A DNA stretch of 64,000 bases from Microbacterium proteolyticum (GTDB taxonomy: Bacteria; Actinomycetota; Actinomycetes; Actinomycetales; Microbacteriaceae): the NCBI RefSeq assembly GCF_030818075.1, contig NZ_JAUSZZ010000001.1, positions 2,418,001 through 2,482,000 on the forward strand, in the 5' to 3' direction. Of this stretch, positions 39,919 to 51,086 are shown in pieces. Both the position numbers and the translations under genes were made by a program. Every line of letters begins with the position of its first letter. Position 1 is the first letter of the stretch. The notes under the pieces are model-generated. The model did no database searches, was not told where the DNA came from, and saw only the letters and a program-made list of their open reading frames with translations.

Positions 39919-40582
39919 CTTCCTCTTCTTCGTCGACGAACGCCTGTCGCTCGCCGAATTGTCCGCCGCCTGTCTCGACGGTCTGCTCGTTCCGCTGGGA
40001 GAGGGTTTCATACCGGCCGACGCCGTCGAGACCCCCTGGATGCGGGCGCGAAGTCTCCTCCCACTCCTCGGTGAGCGGTGGGCGGCAGTGCGCCGCACGG
40101 CGGCCTGGATCCACGGAGCCGTCGACGAGGAACCGTTTCCCCACCACGTGCAGAGAGCCGGGTCGACGCGGGTGCGGGCGCGCTCCGACGCGCGCGTCGT
40201 CTTCCACGACGTGCGTCTCGAGCCCGCCGACATCCGTTCGCTGGCCGGCGTGCATCTCAGTTCACCGGAGCGGACGCTCGCCGACCTCGCCCGCTCCGGC
40301 GACGAGGGCGAGGTGGCCCTCGCCCGCGAGTGGGCCCGCCACGACCCGCAGCTCGGGAACGCGGCGGCGTCGTGGCTCGCTCGTCATCCGCGCTTCCCGC
40401 ACGCGCGTCGGGCGGCGGCGGTGCTGTCGGCAGCCACGGTTGCGGCAGAGGCCGCGCGCCACGGCGGCGCCGACGGCGAGCGAGAGCCCGAGGGGGGCGG
40501 CATCCACGAGCCGACCGGTGTCGGACCGGTGCGAGCGAGCACCGGGATGCCGGCCGCGGGGGCCGTCTCGACCGCGCTGTGA
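39908..40582 (+). CDS. AbiEi-like antitoxin-family protein (no toxin partner seen)
   Basis: A 224-residue protein. The middle (residues ~100-140, VRLEPADIRSLAGVHLSSPE RTLADLARSG) resembles the AbiEi antitoxin core, in which the VTSPERTLVDL-type stretch is common to many actinobacterial proteins annotated as type IV toxin-antitoxin. The start (MVSPFLFFVDERLSLAELSA) is a weak winged-helix-like region. No AbiEii nucleotidyltransferase is adjacent, so a two-gene toxin-antitoxin pair is not supported. It stands between DUF349 and relA, with a hairpin over its start. Confidence 0.6.
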   Translation: MVSPFLFFVDERLSLAELSAACLDGLLVPLGEGFIPADAVETPWMRARSLLPLLGERWAAVRRTAAWIHGAVDEEPFPHHVQRAGSTRVRARSDARVVFHDVRLEPADIRSLAGVHLSSPERTLADLARSGDEGEVALAREWARHDPQLGNAAASWLARHPRFPHARRAAAVLSAATVAAEAARHGGADGEREPEGGGIHEPTGVGPVRASTGMPAAGAVSTAL

Positions 40583-40652
40583 CGCGGCGACGTGATCTTC
40601 GGCCGCGTCGTCGCGCCGGACGCCGCTCGGGGAAGCGTTCCGGATGCCGTCG

Positions 40653-40768
40653 CGCCCGCGGCGAATCGCCGGCGCGGCGCTCGCCCGCGGTGAATCGCCG
40701 GCGGGGCGCTCGCCCGCGGTGAACCGCCGGCACGGCGCTTGCCCGCGGTGAATCGCCGGCGCGGCGCT
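40653..40768. repeat. Four tandem 29-bp repeats abutting the relA stop
   Basis: Four copies at 40653-40681, 40682-40710, 40711-40739 and 40740-40768. Consensus CGCCCGCGGTGAATCGCCGG, then CGCGGCGCT. The last copy ends on the first base of the relA stop codon (plus strand TCA at 40768). Within each unit CGCCGGCG is self-complementary. Confidence 0.88.
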
Positions 40769-43020
40769 CAGGAGGACGTGACGCGGTAGACGTCGTAGAC
40801 GGCGTCGATGCGGCGAACGGCGTTGAGCACCCGGTCGAGGTGCACGGTGTCGCCCATCTCGAAGACGAACTTGCTGAGGGCGAGTCGGTCGTTCGTCGTC
40901 GAGACCGTCGCCGACAGGATGTTCACGTGGTGTTCGCTCAGCACCCGGGTCACGTCGCTCAGCAGCCCGGAGCGATCGAGAGCCTCGACCTGGATCTGCA
41001 CGAGGAAGACGCTCTTCGTCGTCGGCGCCCACTCGACGTCGATCAGACGGTCGGGCTCCTCCTTCAGCGCGCGGACGTTGGTGCAGTCGCCGCGATGGAC
41101 CGAGACACCGCTGCCGCGCGTGACGAAGCCGACGATCTCGTCTCCGGGGACCGGGGTGCAGCACTTCGCGAGCTTCACAAGGATGTCGGGCGCACCGCGC
41201 ACGAGCACGCCCGAGTCGCCCCCGCGCGGGGCACGGCTGCGTCCGACCTGCGGCAGGTCGATGGGACCCGTCGAGGTCTCCTCCGCGCTGACGAGGGCGG
41301 TGACCTTCTCGATCACGGACTGCGTCGAGACGTGGCCTTCGCCGACCGCGGCGTACAGGGCTGAGACGTCCTCGTAGTGGAAGAGACGAGCGACCTCGGT
41401 GAAGGAGTCCTGGCTCATGAGGCGCTGCAGCGGCAGGTTCTGCCGGCGCATCGCGCGGGCGATGGAGTCCTTGCCCTGCTCGATGGCCTCCTCGCGACGC
41501 TCCTTGGTGAACCACCCGCGGATCTTGTTGCGCGCGCGCGTGCTCCGGACAAAGCCGAGCCAGTCCTGACTCGGGCCGGCGTCGGGGTTCTTCGAGGTGA
41601 ACACCTCGACCACGTCCCCGCTCTGCAGCGTGGACTCCAGCGGCACGAGGCGACCGTTGACCTTCGCACCCATGGTGCGGTGACCGATCTCGGTGTGCAC
41701 GGCGTAGGCGAAGTCGACGGGGGTCGCGCCGGTCGGCAGACCGATCACCCGGCCTTTCGGGGTGAAGACGTAGACCTCTTTCGCGCCGATCTCGAAGCGC
41801 AACGAGTCGAGGAACTCCCCCGGGTCGGCGGTCTCGGCCTGCCAGTCCGAGATGTGGGCGATCCAGGCCATGTCCGCATCGACGGCTTTGGAGTCGGCCT
41901 TGCCGCCGGCCATCCGCTCCTTGTACTTCCAGTGCGCCGCCACGCCGAACTCGGCCTGCTGGTGCATCTCGTGCGTGCGGATCTGAATCTCGACGGTTCG
42001 ACCGCCAGGGCCGATGACCGTGGTGTGCAGCGACTGGTAGAGGTTGAACTTCGGCGTGGCGATGTAGTCCTTGAAGCGCCCGGGCAGCGGTGTCCAGCGG
42101 GCGTGGATCGCGCCGAGGACGGCGTAGCAGTCGCGGACGGTGCCCACGAGGATCCGGATGCCGATGAGGTCGTAGATGTCGTCGAACTCGCGGCCCCGCA
42201 CGACCATCTTCTGGTAGACGGAGTACAGCTGCTTCGGCCGACCCATGACCCGGCCGCGGACCCGAAGTTCGCGCAGGTCGGCGTCGACCGCGTCGATGAC
42301 GTTCTGCACGTACTGCTCGCGCTGCGGGGTGCGCTGTTTGACGAGACTCTCGATCTCGGCGTAGAGCTTGGGGTGCATGACGGCGAACGAGAGGTCTTCG
42401 AGCTCGCTCTTGATGGCCTGGATGCCGAGGCGATGGGCCAGAGGAGCGTAGATCTCGAGCGTCTCGGTGGCCTTCTTGGCGGCTTTGTGAGGGGGCACGA
42501 AACCCCACGTACGCGCATTGTGCAGGCGGTCGGCCAGCTTAATCAGCAGCACGCGGATGTCTTTCGACATCGCGACGATCATCTTGCGCACCGTCTCGGC
42601 CTGGGCGCTGTCGCCGTACTTGACCTTGTCGAGCTTGGTGACGCCGTCGACCAGCATCGCGACCTCGTCGCCGAAGTCGGCCGCCAGCTCGTCGAGCGGA
42701 TAACCGGTGTCTTCGACCGTGTCGTGCAGAAGTGCGGCGGCGATCGCCTTCGGGCCGAGTCCGAGCTCGGCGAGGATCTGCGCCACCGCGAGCGGATGCG
42801 TGATGTACGGTTCGCCGCTCTGACGCTTCTGGCCGTCGTGCGCCTTGTCGGCGACGGCGTAGGCGCGCTCCACGATCGCAAGATCGCCCTTGGGGTGATG
42901 CGTGCGCACCGTGCGCAGGAGCTTGTCGACGTCGTCGCGGCGCGCGGCGCGCGAGAAGATCCGCGGAACGAGGCGGCGGAGCGAGGACGGCGGCGGCGCG
43001 GAAGCAGCGGTCTCTGTCAT
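40768..43020 (-). CDS. relA: Bifunctional (p)ppGpp synthetase/hydrolase (RelA/SpoT)
   Basis: Makes and degrades (p)ppGpp in the stringent response. It has 750 residues: N-terminal HD hydrolase with [11 protein letters not shown] and [11 protein letters not shown], synthetase domain with [20 protein letters not shown] and [22 protein letters not shown] domain ([20 protein letters not shown]), and C-terminal ACT domain ([20 protein letters not shown]). The 29-bp repeats abut its stop. ATG at 43020 has AAGGG upstream; an in-frame GTG at 43026 is also open. Confidence 0.96.
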   Translation of the reverse strand: MTETAASAPPPSSLRRLVPRIFSRAARRDDVDKLLRTVRTHHPKGDLAIVERAYAVADKAHDGQKRQSGEPYITHPLAVAQILAELGLGPKAIAAALLHDTVEDTGYPLDELAADFGDEVAMLVDGVTKLDKVKYGDSAQAETVRKMIVAMSKDIRVLLIKLADRLHNARTWGFVPPHKAAKKATETLEIYAPLAHRLGIQAIKSELEDLSFAVMHPKLYAEIESLVKQRTPQREQYVQNVIDAVDADLRELRVRGRVMGRPKQLYSVYQKMVVRGREFDDIYDLIGIRILVGTVRDCYAVLGAIHARWTPLPGRFKDYIATPKFNLYQSLHTTVIGPGGRTVEIQIRTHEMHQQAEFGVAAHWKYKERMAGGKADSKAVDADMAWIAHISDWQAETADPGEFLDSLRFEIGAKEVYVFTPKGRVIGLPTGATPVDFAYAVHTEIGHRTMGAKVNGRLVPLESTLQSGDVVEVFTSKNPDAGPSQDWLGFVRSTRARNKIRGWFTKERREEAIEQGKDSIARAMRRQNLPLQRLMSQDSFTEVARLFHYEDVSALYAAVGEGHVSTQSVIEKVTALVSAEETSTGPIDLPQVGRSRAPRGGDSGVLVRGAPDILVKLAKCCTPVPGDEIVGFVTRGSGVSVHRGDCTNVRALKEEPDRLIDVEWAPTTKSVFLVQIQVEALDRSGLLSDVTRVLSEHHVNILSATVSTTNDRLALSKFVFEMGDTVHLDRVLNAVRRIDAVYDVYRVTSS

Positions 43021-43063
43021 CGACACCCTTCCCTACGGCCAGTCGATCAAGTCTACGCCCCGG

Positions 43064-43100
43064 CGGGTGGGGCCCCGACCTCGCGCCGGAGCCCCACCCG
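43064..43100 (-). terminator. Hairpin after secF
   Basis: Perfect 10-base inverted repeat CGGGTGGGGC (43064-43073) / GCCCCACCCG (43091-43100), 18 bases past the secF stop on the minus strand. It lies in the relA-secF gap, so it likely ends the yajC-secD-secF message before relA. Confidence 0.65.
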
Positions 43101-43118
43101 TCTCGGTCCCTCCCCGCC

Positions 43119-44105
43119 TCAGGCGGGAACGCCCGCCTTTTCACGAGCGGCGAGCACGCGCGCGTCGCGCTGCGCGACGGGCTTCTCCTTCTCGCGCAGC
43201 AGCGCGTACAGGGGAACCGACACGAACAGCGTCGAGTAGGCCGCGACGATGGTGCCGACGAAGATCGACAGTGAGATGTCGCTCAGCGTCCGTGCGCCGA
43301 GCGGCACACCGATGAAGAGGATCGCACCGACCGGCAGGATGGCGACGACGGTGGTGTTGATCGAGCGGATCAGCGTCTGGTTGGCGGCGAGGTTCACCGA
43401 CTCCGCGAACGTGCGGCCCGAGATCTCACCGTCCTCCCGCGTGTTCTCCCTCACCTTGTCGAAGACGACGGTGGTGTCGTAGAGGGCGTACGAGAGGATC
43501 GTCAGGAAGCCGATGACGGCAGCCGGGGAGATCTCGAATCCGAACACCGCGTACACGCCGATCGTGATGATCAGCACGTCCACGAGGCCGACGATGGCCG
43601 CGACGGACATCTTCCACGTGCGGAAGTACAGCGCGAGGATCAGGAACGTCAGCGCCAGGAAGATCGACAGACCCCACAGCGACTGGCGCGTGACGTCGGC
43701 GCCCCACGTGGGACCGATGAACGAGTCGGTGATCTCACTCGAGGGCACATCGTAGGCCGAGGCGAGCGCCGCCGAGACCGCCTGGGTCTCGTCCGGGCCG
43801 AGCTGGTCGGTCTGTACACGCACCGCCTGGTCGCTGATGGTCGACACGCGCGTCGTCGCCCCCGGCACGACGGAGGTCACGGCGTCGGTCGCGAGGGACT
43901 GATCGAAGGACGCCGGGTTCGACACGGTGAACTGCGAGCCGCCGGTGAATTCGATCGAGAACTGTACGGGCCGGAACAGCGGAACCAGAGCGGCCCCGAT
44001 CACCAGCACCGCGGCGATGATGAACCACAGGCGGCGGCGCTGGACGAACGGGAAGGAGGTCTTCCCCGAGTAGAGGTCGTTGCCGAGTTGCGTCATGGAG
44101 CGCAT
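43119..44105 (-). CDS. secF: Protein translocase subunit SecF
   Basis: Membrane partner of SecD (328 residues) that uses the proton motive force to drive protein export. First helix LWFIIAAVLVIGAALVPLF, extracellular P4 region with FSIEFTGGSQF, then five further helices including AIVGLVDVLIITIGVYAVFG, SYALYDTTVVFDKVRE and TTVVAILPVGAILFIG. The ATG at 44105 shares a base with the secD stop (TGATG), so it is coupled. Confidence 0.95.
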   Translation of the reverse strand: MRSMTQLGNDLYSGKTSFPFVQRRRLWFIIAAVLVIGAALVPLFRPVQFSIEFTGGSQFTVSNPASFDQSLATDAVTSVVPGATTRVSTISDQAVRVQTDQLGPDETQAVSAALASAYDVPSSEITDSFIGPTWGADVTRQSLWGLSIFLALTFLILALYFRTWKMSVAAIVGLVDVLIITIGVYAVFGFEISPAAVIGFLTILSYALYDTTVVFDKVRENTREDGEISGRTFAESVNLAANQTLIRSINTTVVAILPVGAILFIGVPLGARTLSDISLSIFVGTIVAAYSTLFVSVPLYALLREKEKPVAQRDARVLAAREKAGVPA

Positions 44106-45814
44106 CAGTCGTCTCCCTCCTTCGTGGGGCGGCTATCGCCGCGCCCGGCGGCCGCGAGTTCCGCCTGCTTGCGTTCCGCGATCGTCTGGCGGCGCTGTGC
44201 CTCGCCGCGAGAGCGCTTGACGCGGGCCGCGTCGGCGACCGGCGCACGGAACTGCGCGCGGCCCCGGTACACGGCGCCCAGCGCGTTGGGGTCCATGCCC
44301 GAGAGCGGGTGGCCGGAGCCGAAGAACCGCATCCGGGCCAGCAACTGCATCACCGGGTGGGTGAACAGGATGAAGATCAGGATGTCGATGGCGGTCGTCA
44401 GGCCGAGCGTGAACGCGAAGCCCTTCACCGTGGCATCCGCGAGGATGTACAGCACGACGGCGGCGAGGATGTTGATCGACTTCGAGATGTAGATCGTGCG
44501 CTTCGCGCGCGCCCAGCCGTCCTCGACGGCGGCGGTGATGGACTTGCCGTCACGCAGCTCGTCGCGGATGCGTTCGAAGTAGACGATGAACGAGTCGGCG
44601 GTGAAGCCGATCGTCACGATCAGGCCCGCGACACCGGCGAGCGACAGACGGAAGCCGGCGCGCCAGGCGAGGATGCACAGTGCCACGTACGTCAACACGG
44701 CCATCACGCCGAGCGACGCGATGATCACCGTGCCGAGCGCTCGGTAGACGATCAACGAGTAGATCGCCACGAGGCCGAGGCCGATGAGTCCGGCGATGAA
44801 GCCGACCTGCAGCTGCTGCGAACCGAGCGTGGCCGAGACGGTGTCGGAGCTGACCACCGTGAAGCTCAGCGGCAGGGCGCCGTACTTGAGCTGGTCGGCG
44901 AGCGCCTTCGACGACTCCTGCGTGAAGCTGCCGGTGATGCTGGGGCGTCCGTCGAGAATGGTGCCCTGCATGACCGGCGCCGACAGGACCGACCCGTCGA
45001 GGACGAAGGCGAACTGGTTGAGGGGCGACTGCAGCGCCACGAGCCGCTGGCTGATGTCGCCGAACGTCTGGGTGCCCTGGTCGTTGAAGACGAGGTTGAC
45101 GGCCCAGCGACCCGTGTTCTGCTCCTGGCCGTTGGTGGCATCCACGATGTCGGTGCCGTTGAGCTCGACGGGTCCGAGGATGTACTTGCCGCCGTCGTCG
45201 ATGCCGCACGTGATCATCGGCTGGTCGGCCGGCGCCTGCGCGGGGTTGGACGGCGGATTCGCGCAGTCGTACGCGAGGAACTGCGCCTGCAGTGCCGGCG
45301 TGATGTACGCCGCGTCGCTGGCGTTGGTCGGCGACGCCGTCGGTGTCGACGGCAGCGCCGGGTCGGGCGTCGGGTACGGCGTGGAGTTGCCGTCCTCGCC
45401 GACGAACGACGTGGCCTGGGCGCCGGTGAACAGCACCGGTCGCAGCTGCAGCTGGGCCGAGCTCTGGATGCGCTGGCGCGTGGCCTCGTCGGCCTGGCCG
45501 GGGATCTGCACGACGATGTTGCGGCCGCCCTCGGTCGCGACGTCGGTCTCGCCTACGCCGGAGGCGTCGACGCGCTGGCGGATGATCGTGACGGCCTGCT
45601 GCAGCTGCTCGCTGTCGGGGGCGGCGCCGTCGGTGGTCTGAGCCTGCAGGATGATCTGCGTGCCGCCCTGCAGGTCGAGGGCGAGGTCGGGTGACCAGGA
45701 ACTTGCGTTGAAGACGTACACGCCCAGGGCGTTGATGCCGAAGAGCACGCCGGTGATGGCGAGCAATCCGGTCAGCACGCGCCAGGCATGACGAACAGGG
45801 GTCGAGGGCGCCAC
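44105..45814 (-). CDS. secD: Protein translocase subunit SecD
   Basis: Large export-motor subunit (569 residues). After the first helix (VLTGLLAITGVLFGINALGV) comes DLALDLQGGTQIILQ, the periplasmic P1 domains, then five helices ending with DSFIVYFERIRDELRDGKS and FFGSGHPLSGMDPNALG. The GTG at 45814 (VAPSTPVRHAWRVL) gives the usual short N-terminus; a longer open frame upstream is low-complexity and unconserved. It lies 46 bases from yajC. Confidence 0.93.
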   Translation of the reverse strand: MAPSTPVRHAWRVLTGLLAITGVLFGINALGVYVFNASSWSPDLALDLQGGTQIILQAQTTDGAAPDSEQLQQAVTIIRQRVDASGVGETDVATEGGRNIVVQIPGQADEATRQRIQSSAQLQLRPVLFTGAQATSFVGEDGNSTPYPTPDPALPSTPTASPTNASDAAYITPALQAQFLAYDCANPPSNPAQAPADQPMITCGIDDGGKYILGPVELNGTDIVDATNGQEQNTGRWAVNLVFNDQGTQTFGDISQRLVALQSPLNQFAFVLDGSVLSAPVMQGTILDGRPSITGSFTQESSKALADQLKYGALPLSFTVVSSDTVSATLGSQQLQVGFIAGLIGLGLVAIYSLIVYRALGTVIIASLGVMAVLTYVALCILAWRAGFRLSLAGVAGLIVTIGFTADSFIVYFERIRDELRDGKSITAAVEDGWARAKRTIYISKSINILAAVVLYILADATVKGFAFTLGLTTAIDILIFILFTHPVMQLLARMRFFGSGHPLSGMDPNALGAVYRGRAQFRAPVADAARVKRSRGEAQRRQTIAERKQAELAAAGRGDSRPTKEGDD

Positions 45815-45860
45815 GGTGTCGGCTTTCTGTGCGGCGGTGAACGAAGAGAGTGTGGGGCGA

Positions 45861-46301
45861 TCAGACCGCGGGGCGGTCCTTGCCGTCGCGCTCCGGGTCG
45901 ACGGAGTTCTGACGCGCGGCGCGCTCGTCGTCGCTGATCGACGAGATGTCACCGTCGGCGACGCCCGCGACGTACTCGGCTTCGCTCTCTTCGGCCTCGA
46001 TGAACTCGTCTTCGGTGACGGTCCCTTCGGCCGGATCGACGATGCGCAGCACGGCCTGGCTGTGCACCTTGATGACGATGCCGGGGGCGATCTCGACCAG
46101 GGCGGGCTTGTCGAGGTCTTCGCCGTCGTACTCCACGATGGTGCCGTAGAGGCCGCCCTGCAGCAGCACCTCGGCTCCGGGCACGGTCTCGCGGGCCTTC
46201 TTCTCCTGTTCGGCCTTCTGCTTCTTCATCCGACGGCGCGAGCTGACGAACATGAAGACGAGCAGACCGGCGAGCAGAATCAGAAGGGGAAAGCTATCCA
46301 T
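45861..46301 (-). CDS. yajC: Preprotein translocase subunit YajC
   Basis: Small single-span protein (146 residues) of the SecDF-YajC complex: FPLLILLAGLLVFMFVSSRRRMKKQKAEQEKK, then PGAEVLLQGGLYGTIVEYDG in the cytoplasmic beta domain, then a long acidic, Glu-rich tail not found in enterobacteria. Read with secD and secF. Confidence 0.95.
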   Translation of the reverse strand: MDSFPLLILLAGLLVFMFVSSRRRMKKQKAEQEKKARETVPGAEVLLQGGLYGTIVEYDGEDLDKPALVEIAPGIVIKVHSQAVLRIVDPAEGTVTEDEFIEAEESEAEYVAGVADGDISSISDDERAARQNSVDPERDGKDRPAV

Positions 46302-46381
46302 GGAGGCGGTGCACCTTTCAGATCAGGCGCGCCGTGCGGCACTGCCTAGCGAGGGTCGGGGAATCCCCCGCCGAGTATAGG

Positions 46382-47428
46382 TCATCCGCCCTGGCTGAAC
46401 CGGAGCAGGCCGTCGGGGTGGGGTGCGCCGAGGTGGTCGTACGCCTCGGGCGTCGCGACCCGGCCGCGGGGCGTACGGCCCATGAACCCGATGCGCACGA
46501 GATACGGCTCGACGACGGATTCGATGGTTTCGGGCTCCTCGCCGACCGCCACGGCGAGGGTGCTGAGTCCCACCGGGCCGCCGCGGAACCGTCGAACAAG
46601 GGCATCGAGCACCGCGCGGTCCAGGCGGTCGAGCCCGATCGCATCGACGTCGTACAGGTCGAGCGCTGCGTCGACCGTGCGGACGTCGGCGTCGCCGTCG
46701 GCGGTTCCGGTCGACGGGCCGTGCACCACGAGATAGTCGCGCACGCGGCGGAGCAGGCGGTTGGCGATACGGGGCGTGCCACGCGAGCGTCGGGCGATCT
46801 CCGACCGGGCGGTGCCCGGCAGGCCGACGTCGAGCATGGATGCCGAGCGCGAGACCACCTGCTCGAGCTCCTCGGGCTCGTAGTACTCGAGGTGCGCCGT
46901 GAAGCCGAAGCGGTCACGCAGGGGGTTGGGCAACAGGCCCGCCCGCGTGGTGGCGCCGACGAGGGTGAACGGTGACAGATCGAGCGGGATGCTGGTGGCT
47001 CCGGCGCCCTTGCCGACCATGATGTCGATGCGGAAATCCTCCATCGCCAGATAGAGCATCTCTTCGGCCGAGCGGGCCATGCGATGGATCTCGTCGATGA
47101 AGAGGACCTCACCGGGGGTGAGCGACGACAGCAGGGCCGCGAGGTCGCCCGCGTGTTGGATGGCGGGGCCACTCGACAGACGCAGGGGTCGCCCGCTCTC
47201 GTGGGCGACGATCATGGCGAGCGTCGTCTTGCCGAGCCCCGGCGGCCCCGACAGCAGGATGTGGTCGGGCGAGCGCTGCTGGATCCGCGCTGCGTCGAGC
47301 AGGAGTTGAAGCTGGCCGCGCACCTTCTGCTGGCCGACGAATTCGCTCAGCGACGTCGGGCGGAGAGCCCCCTCGATCGCGAGTTCGGTCTCATCGTCGG
47401 GCGTGCCCGCATCGCGGACGTCAGCCAC
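46382..47428 (-). CDS. ruvB: Holliday junction branch migration ATPase RuvB
   Basis: Hexameric AAA+ motor (348 residues) moving Holliday junctions with RuvA. Walker [12 protein letters not shown], Walker [12 protein letters not shown], sensor [10 protein letters not shown]-terminal winged helix ([21 protein letters not shown]). Its start overlaps the ruvA stop by 8 bases. Confidence 0.97.
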   Translation of the reverse strand: MADVRDAGTPDDETELAIEGALRPTSLSEFVGQQKVRGQLQLLLDAARIQQRSPDHILLSGPPGLGKTTLAMIVAHESGRPLRLSSGPAIQHAGDLAALLSSLTPGEVLFIDEIHRMARSAEEMLYLAMEDFRIDIMVGKGAGATSIPLDLSPFTLVGATTRAGLLPNPLRDRFGFTAHLEYYEPEELEQVVSRSASMLDVGLPGTARSEIARRSRGTPRIANRLLRRVRDYLVVHGPSTGTADGDADVRTVDAALDLYDVDAIGLDRLDRAVLDALVRRFRGGPVGLSTLAVAVGEEPETIESVVEPYLVRIGFMGRTPRGRVATPEAYDHLGAPHPDGLLRFSQGG

Positions 47429-48041
47429 CCACGGTCTCCTTCCGTGCGGGACCGAGCAGGGCGAGCGTCAGTCGGAGCAGCGCCTGCACCGACGCACGGT
47501 CGGCCTCGGAGGCGTTCTCGGCGACGGATGCCACGGCCTCGGCCGCGGTGCGTTCGGTCCAGCCGAGGCCGACGAGGGCCTGCGTCACCTGCACCGGCAC
47601 CTGGCCGTGCGCCGCGATGGCGGCGGCGGGTGCGGCGGGGACGACGGCGAGCTTGCCCGCGAGCTGCACGACGATCAGCTTCGCCGTCTTCGGGCCGATG
47701 CCCGACACCCGGCGGAACGGGGCGTCGTCGTCGTCGGCCACCGCCTGGGCGATCTGCGGCACCGTGAGCGACGAGAGCACCCCGAGCGCCGACTTCGGGC
47801 CGACGCCGGTGACGCTGATCAGGTGGGCGAACACCGTGAGCTCTTCGCGCGTCTCGAAGCCGTACAGCGAGAGCGCGTCCTCGCGCACGATCAGGTTGGT
47901 GTGCAGGTGCACGTCGTCGCCGACGTGCACCGTGCGCGCGAGCTGAGCCGTGACGGCGACCGAGAAACCGACGCCGCCGACCACGATCACGAGCGAATCG
48001 TCGGCGACGTGGGCCGCGCGCCCCTGCAGCGAAGAGATCAT
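47421..48041 (-). CDS. ruvA: Holliday junction DNA helicase subunit RuvA
   Basis: Tetrameric junction-binding protein (206 residues): OB domain ([26 protein letters not shown]), two helix-hairpin-helix motifs ([34 protein letters not shown]), and a C-terminal RuvB-contact domain. Lies 9 bases downstream of ruvC. Confidence 0.96.
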   Translation of the reverse strand: MISSLQGRAAHVADDSLVIVVGGVGFSVAVTAQLARTVHVGDDVHLHTNLIVREDALSLYGFETREELTVFAHLISVTGVGPKSALGVLSSLTVPQIAQAVADDDDAPFRRVSGIGPKTAKLIVVQLAGKLAVVPAAPAAAIAAHGQVPVQVTQALVGLGWTERTAAEAVASVAENASEADRASVQALLRLTLALLGPARKETVGG

Positions 48042-48050
48042 GTGCTCAGT

Positions 48051-48653
48051 TTACGCTTGCGTTCGTACATGTGTTCGAGCGACACGAGCCTGTGGAGAGC
48101 GCCGCTTCTCGGCATCCCGCCACGCGCGCTGCGCGGGCGTCAGCGCGGCAGCGCCAGCGGCGGGAGCCGCTCCCCCGCGCCAGGCGTGACAGAGCGCGAT
48201 GGCGAGGGCGTCCGCGGCATCCGCCGGCTGGGGCAATGTCTCGAGGCGCAGGACGCGGGCCACCATGGTCTGCACCTGCAGCTTGTCGGCCGACCCGTAG
48301 CCGGTGATGGCGGCCTTGACCTCGCTGGGCGTGTGGGTGGCGGCCGGGATCCCGTGCTCGGCGGCGAGCAGCAGTGCGATGCCGCTGGCCTGCGCGGTGC
48401 CCATCACCGAGTGGCGGTTGTTCTGCGCGAAGACGCGTTCAACGGCGACGACGGCGGGGTCGTGCTCGCGCAGGATGGAGCGGATGCCGGCGGCGATGGC
48501 CGCGAGGCGCTTCTCGATCGGATCGGCCGTCGAGGACCGCACGACACCCACGTGCACGAGCGAGGCCGTGCGATCCGGGGAGACGTCGACCACGCCGATG
48601 CCGCAGCGCGTGAGACCCGGGTCGACGCCGAGGACGCGGAGGGAACGAGACAC
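48051..48653 (-). CDS. ruvC: Crossover junction endodeoxyribonuclease RuvC
   Basis: Holliday junction resolvase (200 residues). Catalytic acids are in RVLGVDPGLTRCG, VAVERVFAQNNRHS and ADAADALAIALCHA. The C-terminal tail is longer than in E. coli, Arg-rich. GTG at 48653 is chosen (VSRSLRVLGVD); GTG at 48662 is also in frame. 48 bases downstream of yebC. Confidence 0.93.
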   Translation of the reverse strand: MSRSLRVLGVDPGLTRCGIGVVDVSPDRTASLVHVGVVRSSTADPIEKRLAAIAAGIRSILREHDPAVVAVERVFAQNNRHSVMGTAQASGIALLLAAEHGIPAATHTPSEVKAAITGYGSADKLQVQTMVARVLRLETLPQPADAADALAIALCHAWRGGAAPAAGAAALTPAQRAWRDAEKRRSPQARVARTHVRTQA

Positions 48654-48701
48654 GGCCCCCACGCTATGCGCAGGGGCCGTGCGAGAAGGAAGGGCGCGCC
48701 C

Positions 48702-49460
48702 TTACTCGTCGTTCTCGAGCTCGGCCTGGACCTCGGGGCTGAGGTCGAAGTTCGTGTAGACGTTCTGCACGTCGTCGCTGTCTTCGAGCGCATCGATGAG
48801 ACGGAACACCTTGCGGGCGGTGTCGGCGTCGACCTCGACCTTGAGCGAGGGGACGAACTCGACGTCGGCCGAGTCGTACTCGATGCCTGCATCCTGCAGC
48901 GCGCTGCGCACCGACACCAGGTCGCTCGCCTCGGTGATGACGCCGAAGCCCTCGCCGTGCGGCTCGACTTCTTCGGCGCCGGCCTCGAGCACGGCGAGCA
49001 TGACGTCGTCTTCGGTCGTTCCCTCGGAGGGGACGACGATGACGCCCTTGCGGCTGAAGTTGTACGCGACGCTGCCCGGATCGGCGAGCGTGCCGCCGTT
49101 ACGGCTGAGAGCGGTGCGTACTTCGGCCGCGGCGCGGTTCTTGTTGTCGGTCAGACACTCGATGAGGAATGCCACGCCGTTGGGGCCGTAGCCCTCGTAC
49201 ATGATCGAGGCGTACTCGACGGCCTCGCCGCCGATGCCCGCGCCGCGCTTGATGGCGCGGTCGATGTTGTCTTTGGGGACCGAGGTCTTCTTGGCCTTGA
49301 GCACGGCGTCGAAGAGCGTCGGGTTGCCCTGGAGGTCCGCTCCACCGAGCTTGGCGGCGACCTCGATGTTCTTGATGAGCTTGGCCCACGACTTGGCGCG
49401 GCGGGCGTCGACGACCGCCTTCTTGTGCTTGGTCGTGGCCCATTTGGAGTGTCCGGACAT
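48702..49460 (-). CDS. yebC: YebC/PmpR family DNA-binding protein
   Basis: 252-residue member of the YebC family; some members are transcription regulators and some help ribosomes translate proline-rich stretches. [64 protein letters not shown] are conserved. Usual neighbours are pdxT and ruvC. Confidence 0.95.
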   Translation of the reverse strand: MSGHSKWATTKHKKAVVDARRAKSWAKLIKNIEVAAKLGGADLQGNPTLFDAVLKAKKTSVPKDNIDRAIKRGAGIGGEAVEYASIMYEGYGPNGVAFLIECLTDNKNRAAAEVRTALSRNGGTLADPGSVAYNFSRKGVIVVPSEGTTEDDVMLAVLEAGAEEVEPHGEGFGVITEASDLVSVRSALQDAGIEYDSADVEFVPSLKVEVDADTARKVFRLIDALEDSDDVQNVYTNFDLSPEVQAELENDE

Positions 49461-49470
49461 GGGCTCCAGT

Positions 49471-50084
49471 CTAGAACGCGGGCGCGCTCGCGCCGCGTCG
49501 GGCTCGGACGCGGTCGAGGAAGCGCGCGTGGAAACGCGTCTCGCCGGTCGATTCGGGGTGGAAGGCCGTTCCCAGAAGGGAGCCCTGCTCGATCGCGACG
49601 ACGCGTCCGTCGGCGAGGGATGCCAGGGGTTCGGCATCCGGACCCCACTCCACGACCGCGGGCGCTCGGATGAAGACCGCGTGCACCGGCGGGTCGCCGA
49701 GGGCGGGGACGTCGAGGTCGGTCTCGAACGAGGCCGTCTGACTGCCGAACACGTTGCGTGCGACGCGCGCGTCGAGGCCGCCGAAGGTCTGCTGTCCTTC
49801 GATGGCGCCGTCGATGCGATCGGCGAGCAGGATGAGTCCGGCGCACGTGCCGTACATCGGCATCCCGGCCGCGATCGCCTCCCGGATGGGCTGCTGCATC
49901 CCGAAGGCGCGGGCGAGCTTGTCGATGACACTCGACTCGCCGCCGGGGAGCACGAGGCCCTCCACGGCGGCGAGCTCCTCGGGCCGACGCACGGGTCGCG
50001 CGTCGGCTCCGAGGGCGGTCAGTACGGCGAGGTGCTCGCGCACGTCGCCCTGCAGGGCGAGGACGCCGACGCGAGGGGCGTCGG

Positions 50085-50091
<7 letters not shown>
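49471..50091 (-). CDS. pdxT: Pyridoxal 5'-phosphate synthase glutaminase subunit PdxT
   Basis: Glutaminase (206 residues) giving ammonia to Pdx[30 protein letters not shown], Cys nucleophile in [13 protein letters not shown], and the His/Glu pair in GTAFHPEST. Start ATG at 50091 overlaps the pdxS stop by 7 bases. Confidence 0.96.
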
Positions 50092-50969
<878 letters not shown>

Positions 50970-51024
50970 GTCCACTCCATTCCGCGCTCCACAGCGCGAG
51001 TTCCGCGCTTCGGGGCGCGACTTA

Positions 51025-51062
51025 TTGGCTTAGGCCAAACCGTAGCATGACGTAGGACGTAG
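51025..51062. promoter_or_regulatory. Possible regulator site between pdxS and pdxR
   Basis: TTGGCTTAGGCCAA (51025-51038) is a near palindrome; three direct CGTAG repeats follow at 51041, 51051 and 51058. MocR/PdxR-type regulators often bind direct repeats plus an inverted repeat in divergent pdx promoters; the assignment is by position and pattern only. Confidence 0.4.
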
Positions 51063-51086
51063 GCTGTCGGAGACCCAGGGGGGCGT

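Noticed and set aside
40583..40767. Possible mobile-element end near relA
   Set aside because: Only a 29-bp tandem repeat; no transposase, inverted terminal repeats or target duplication.
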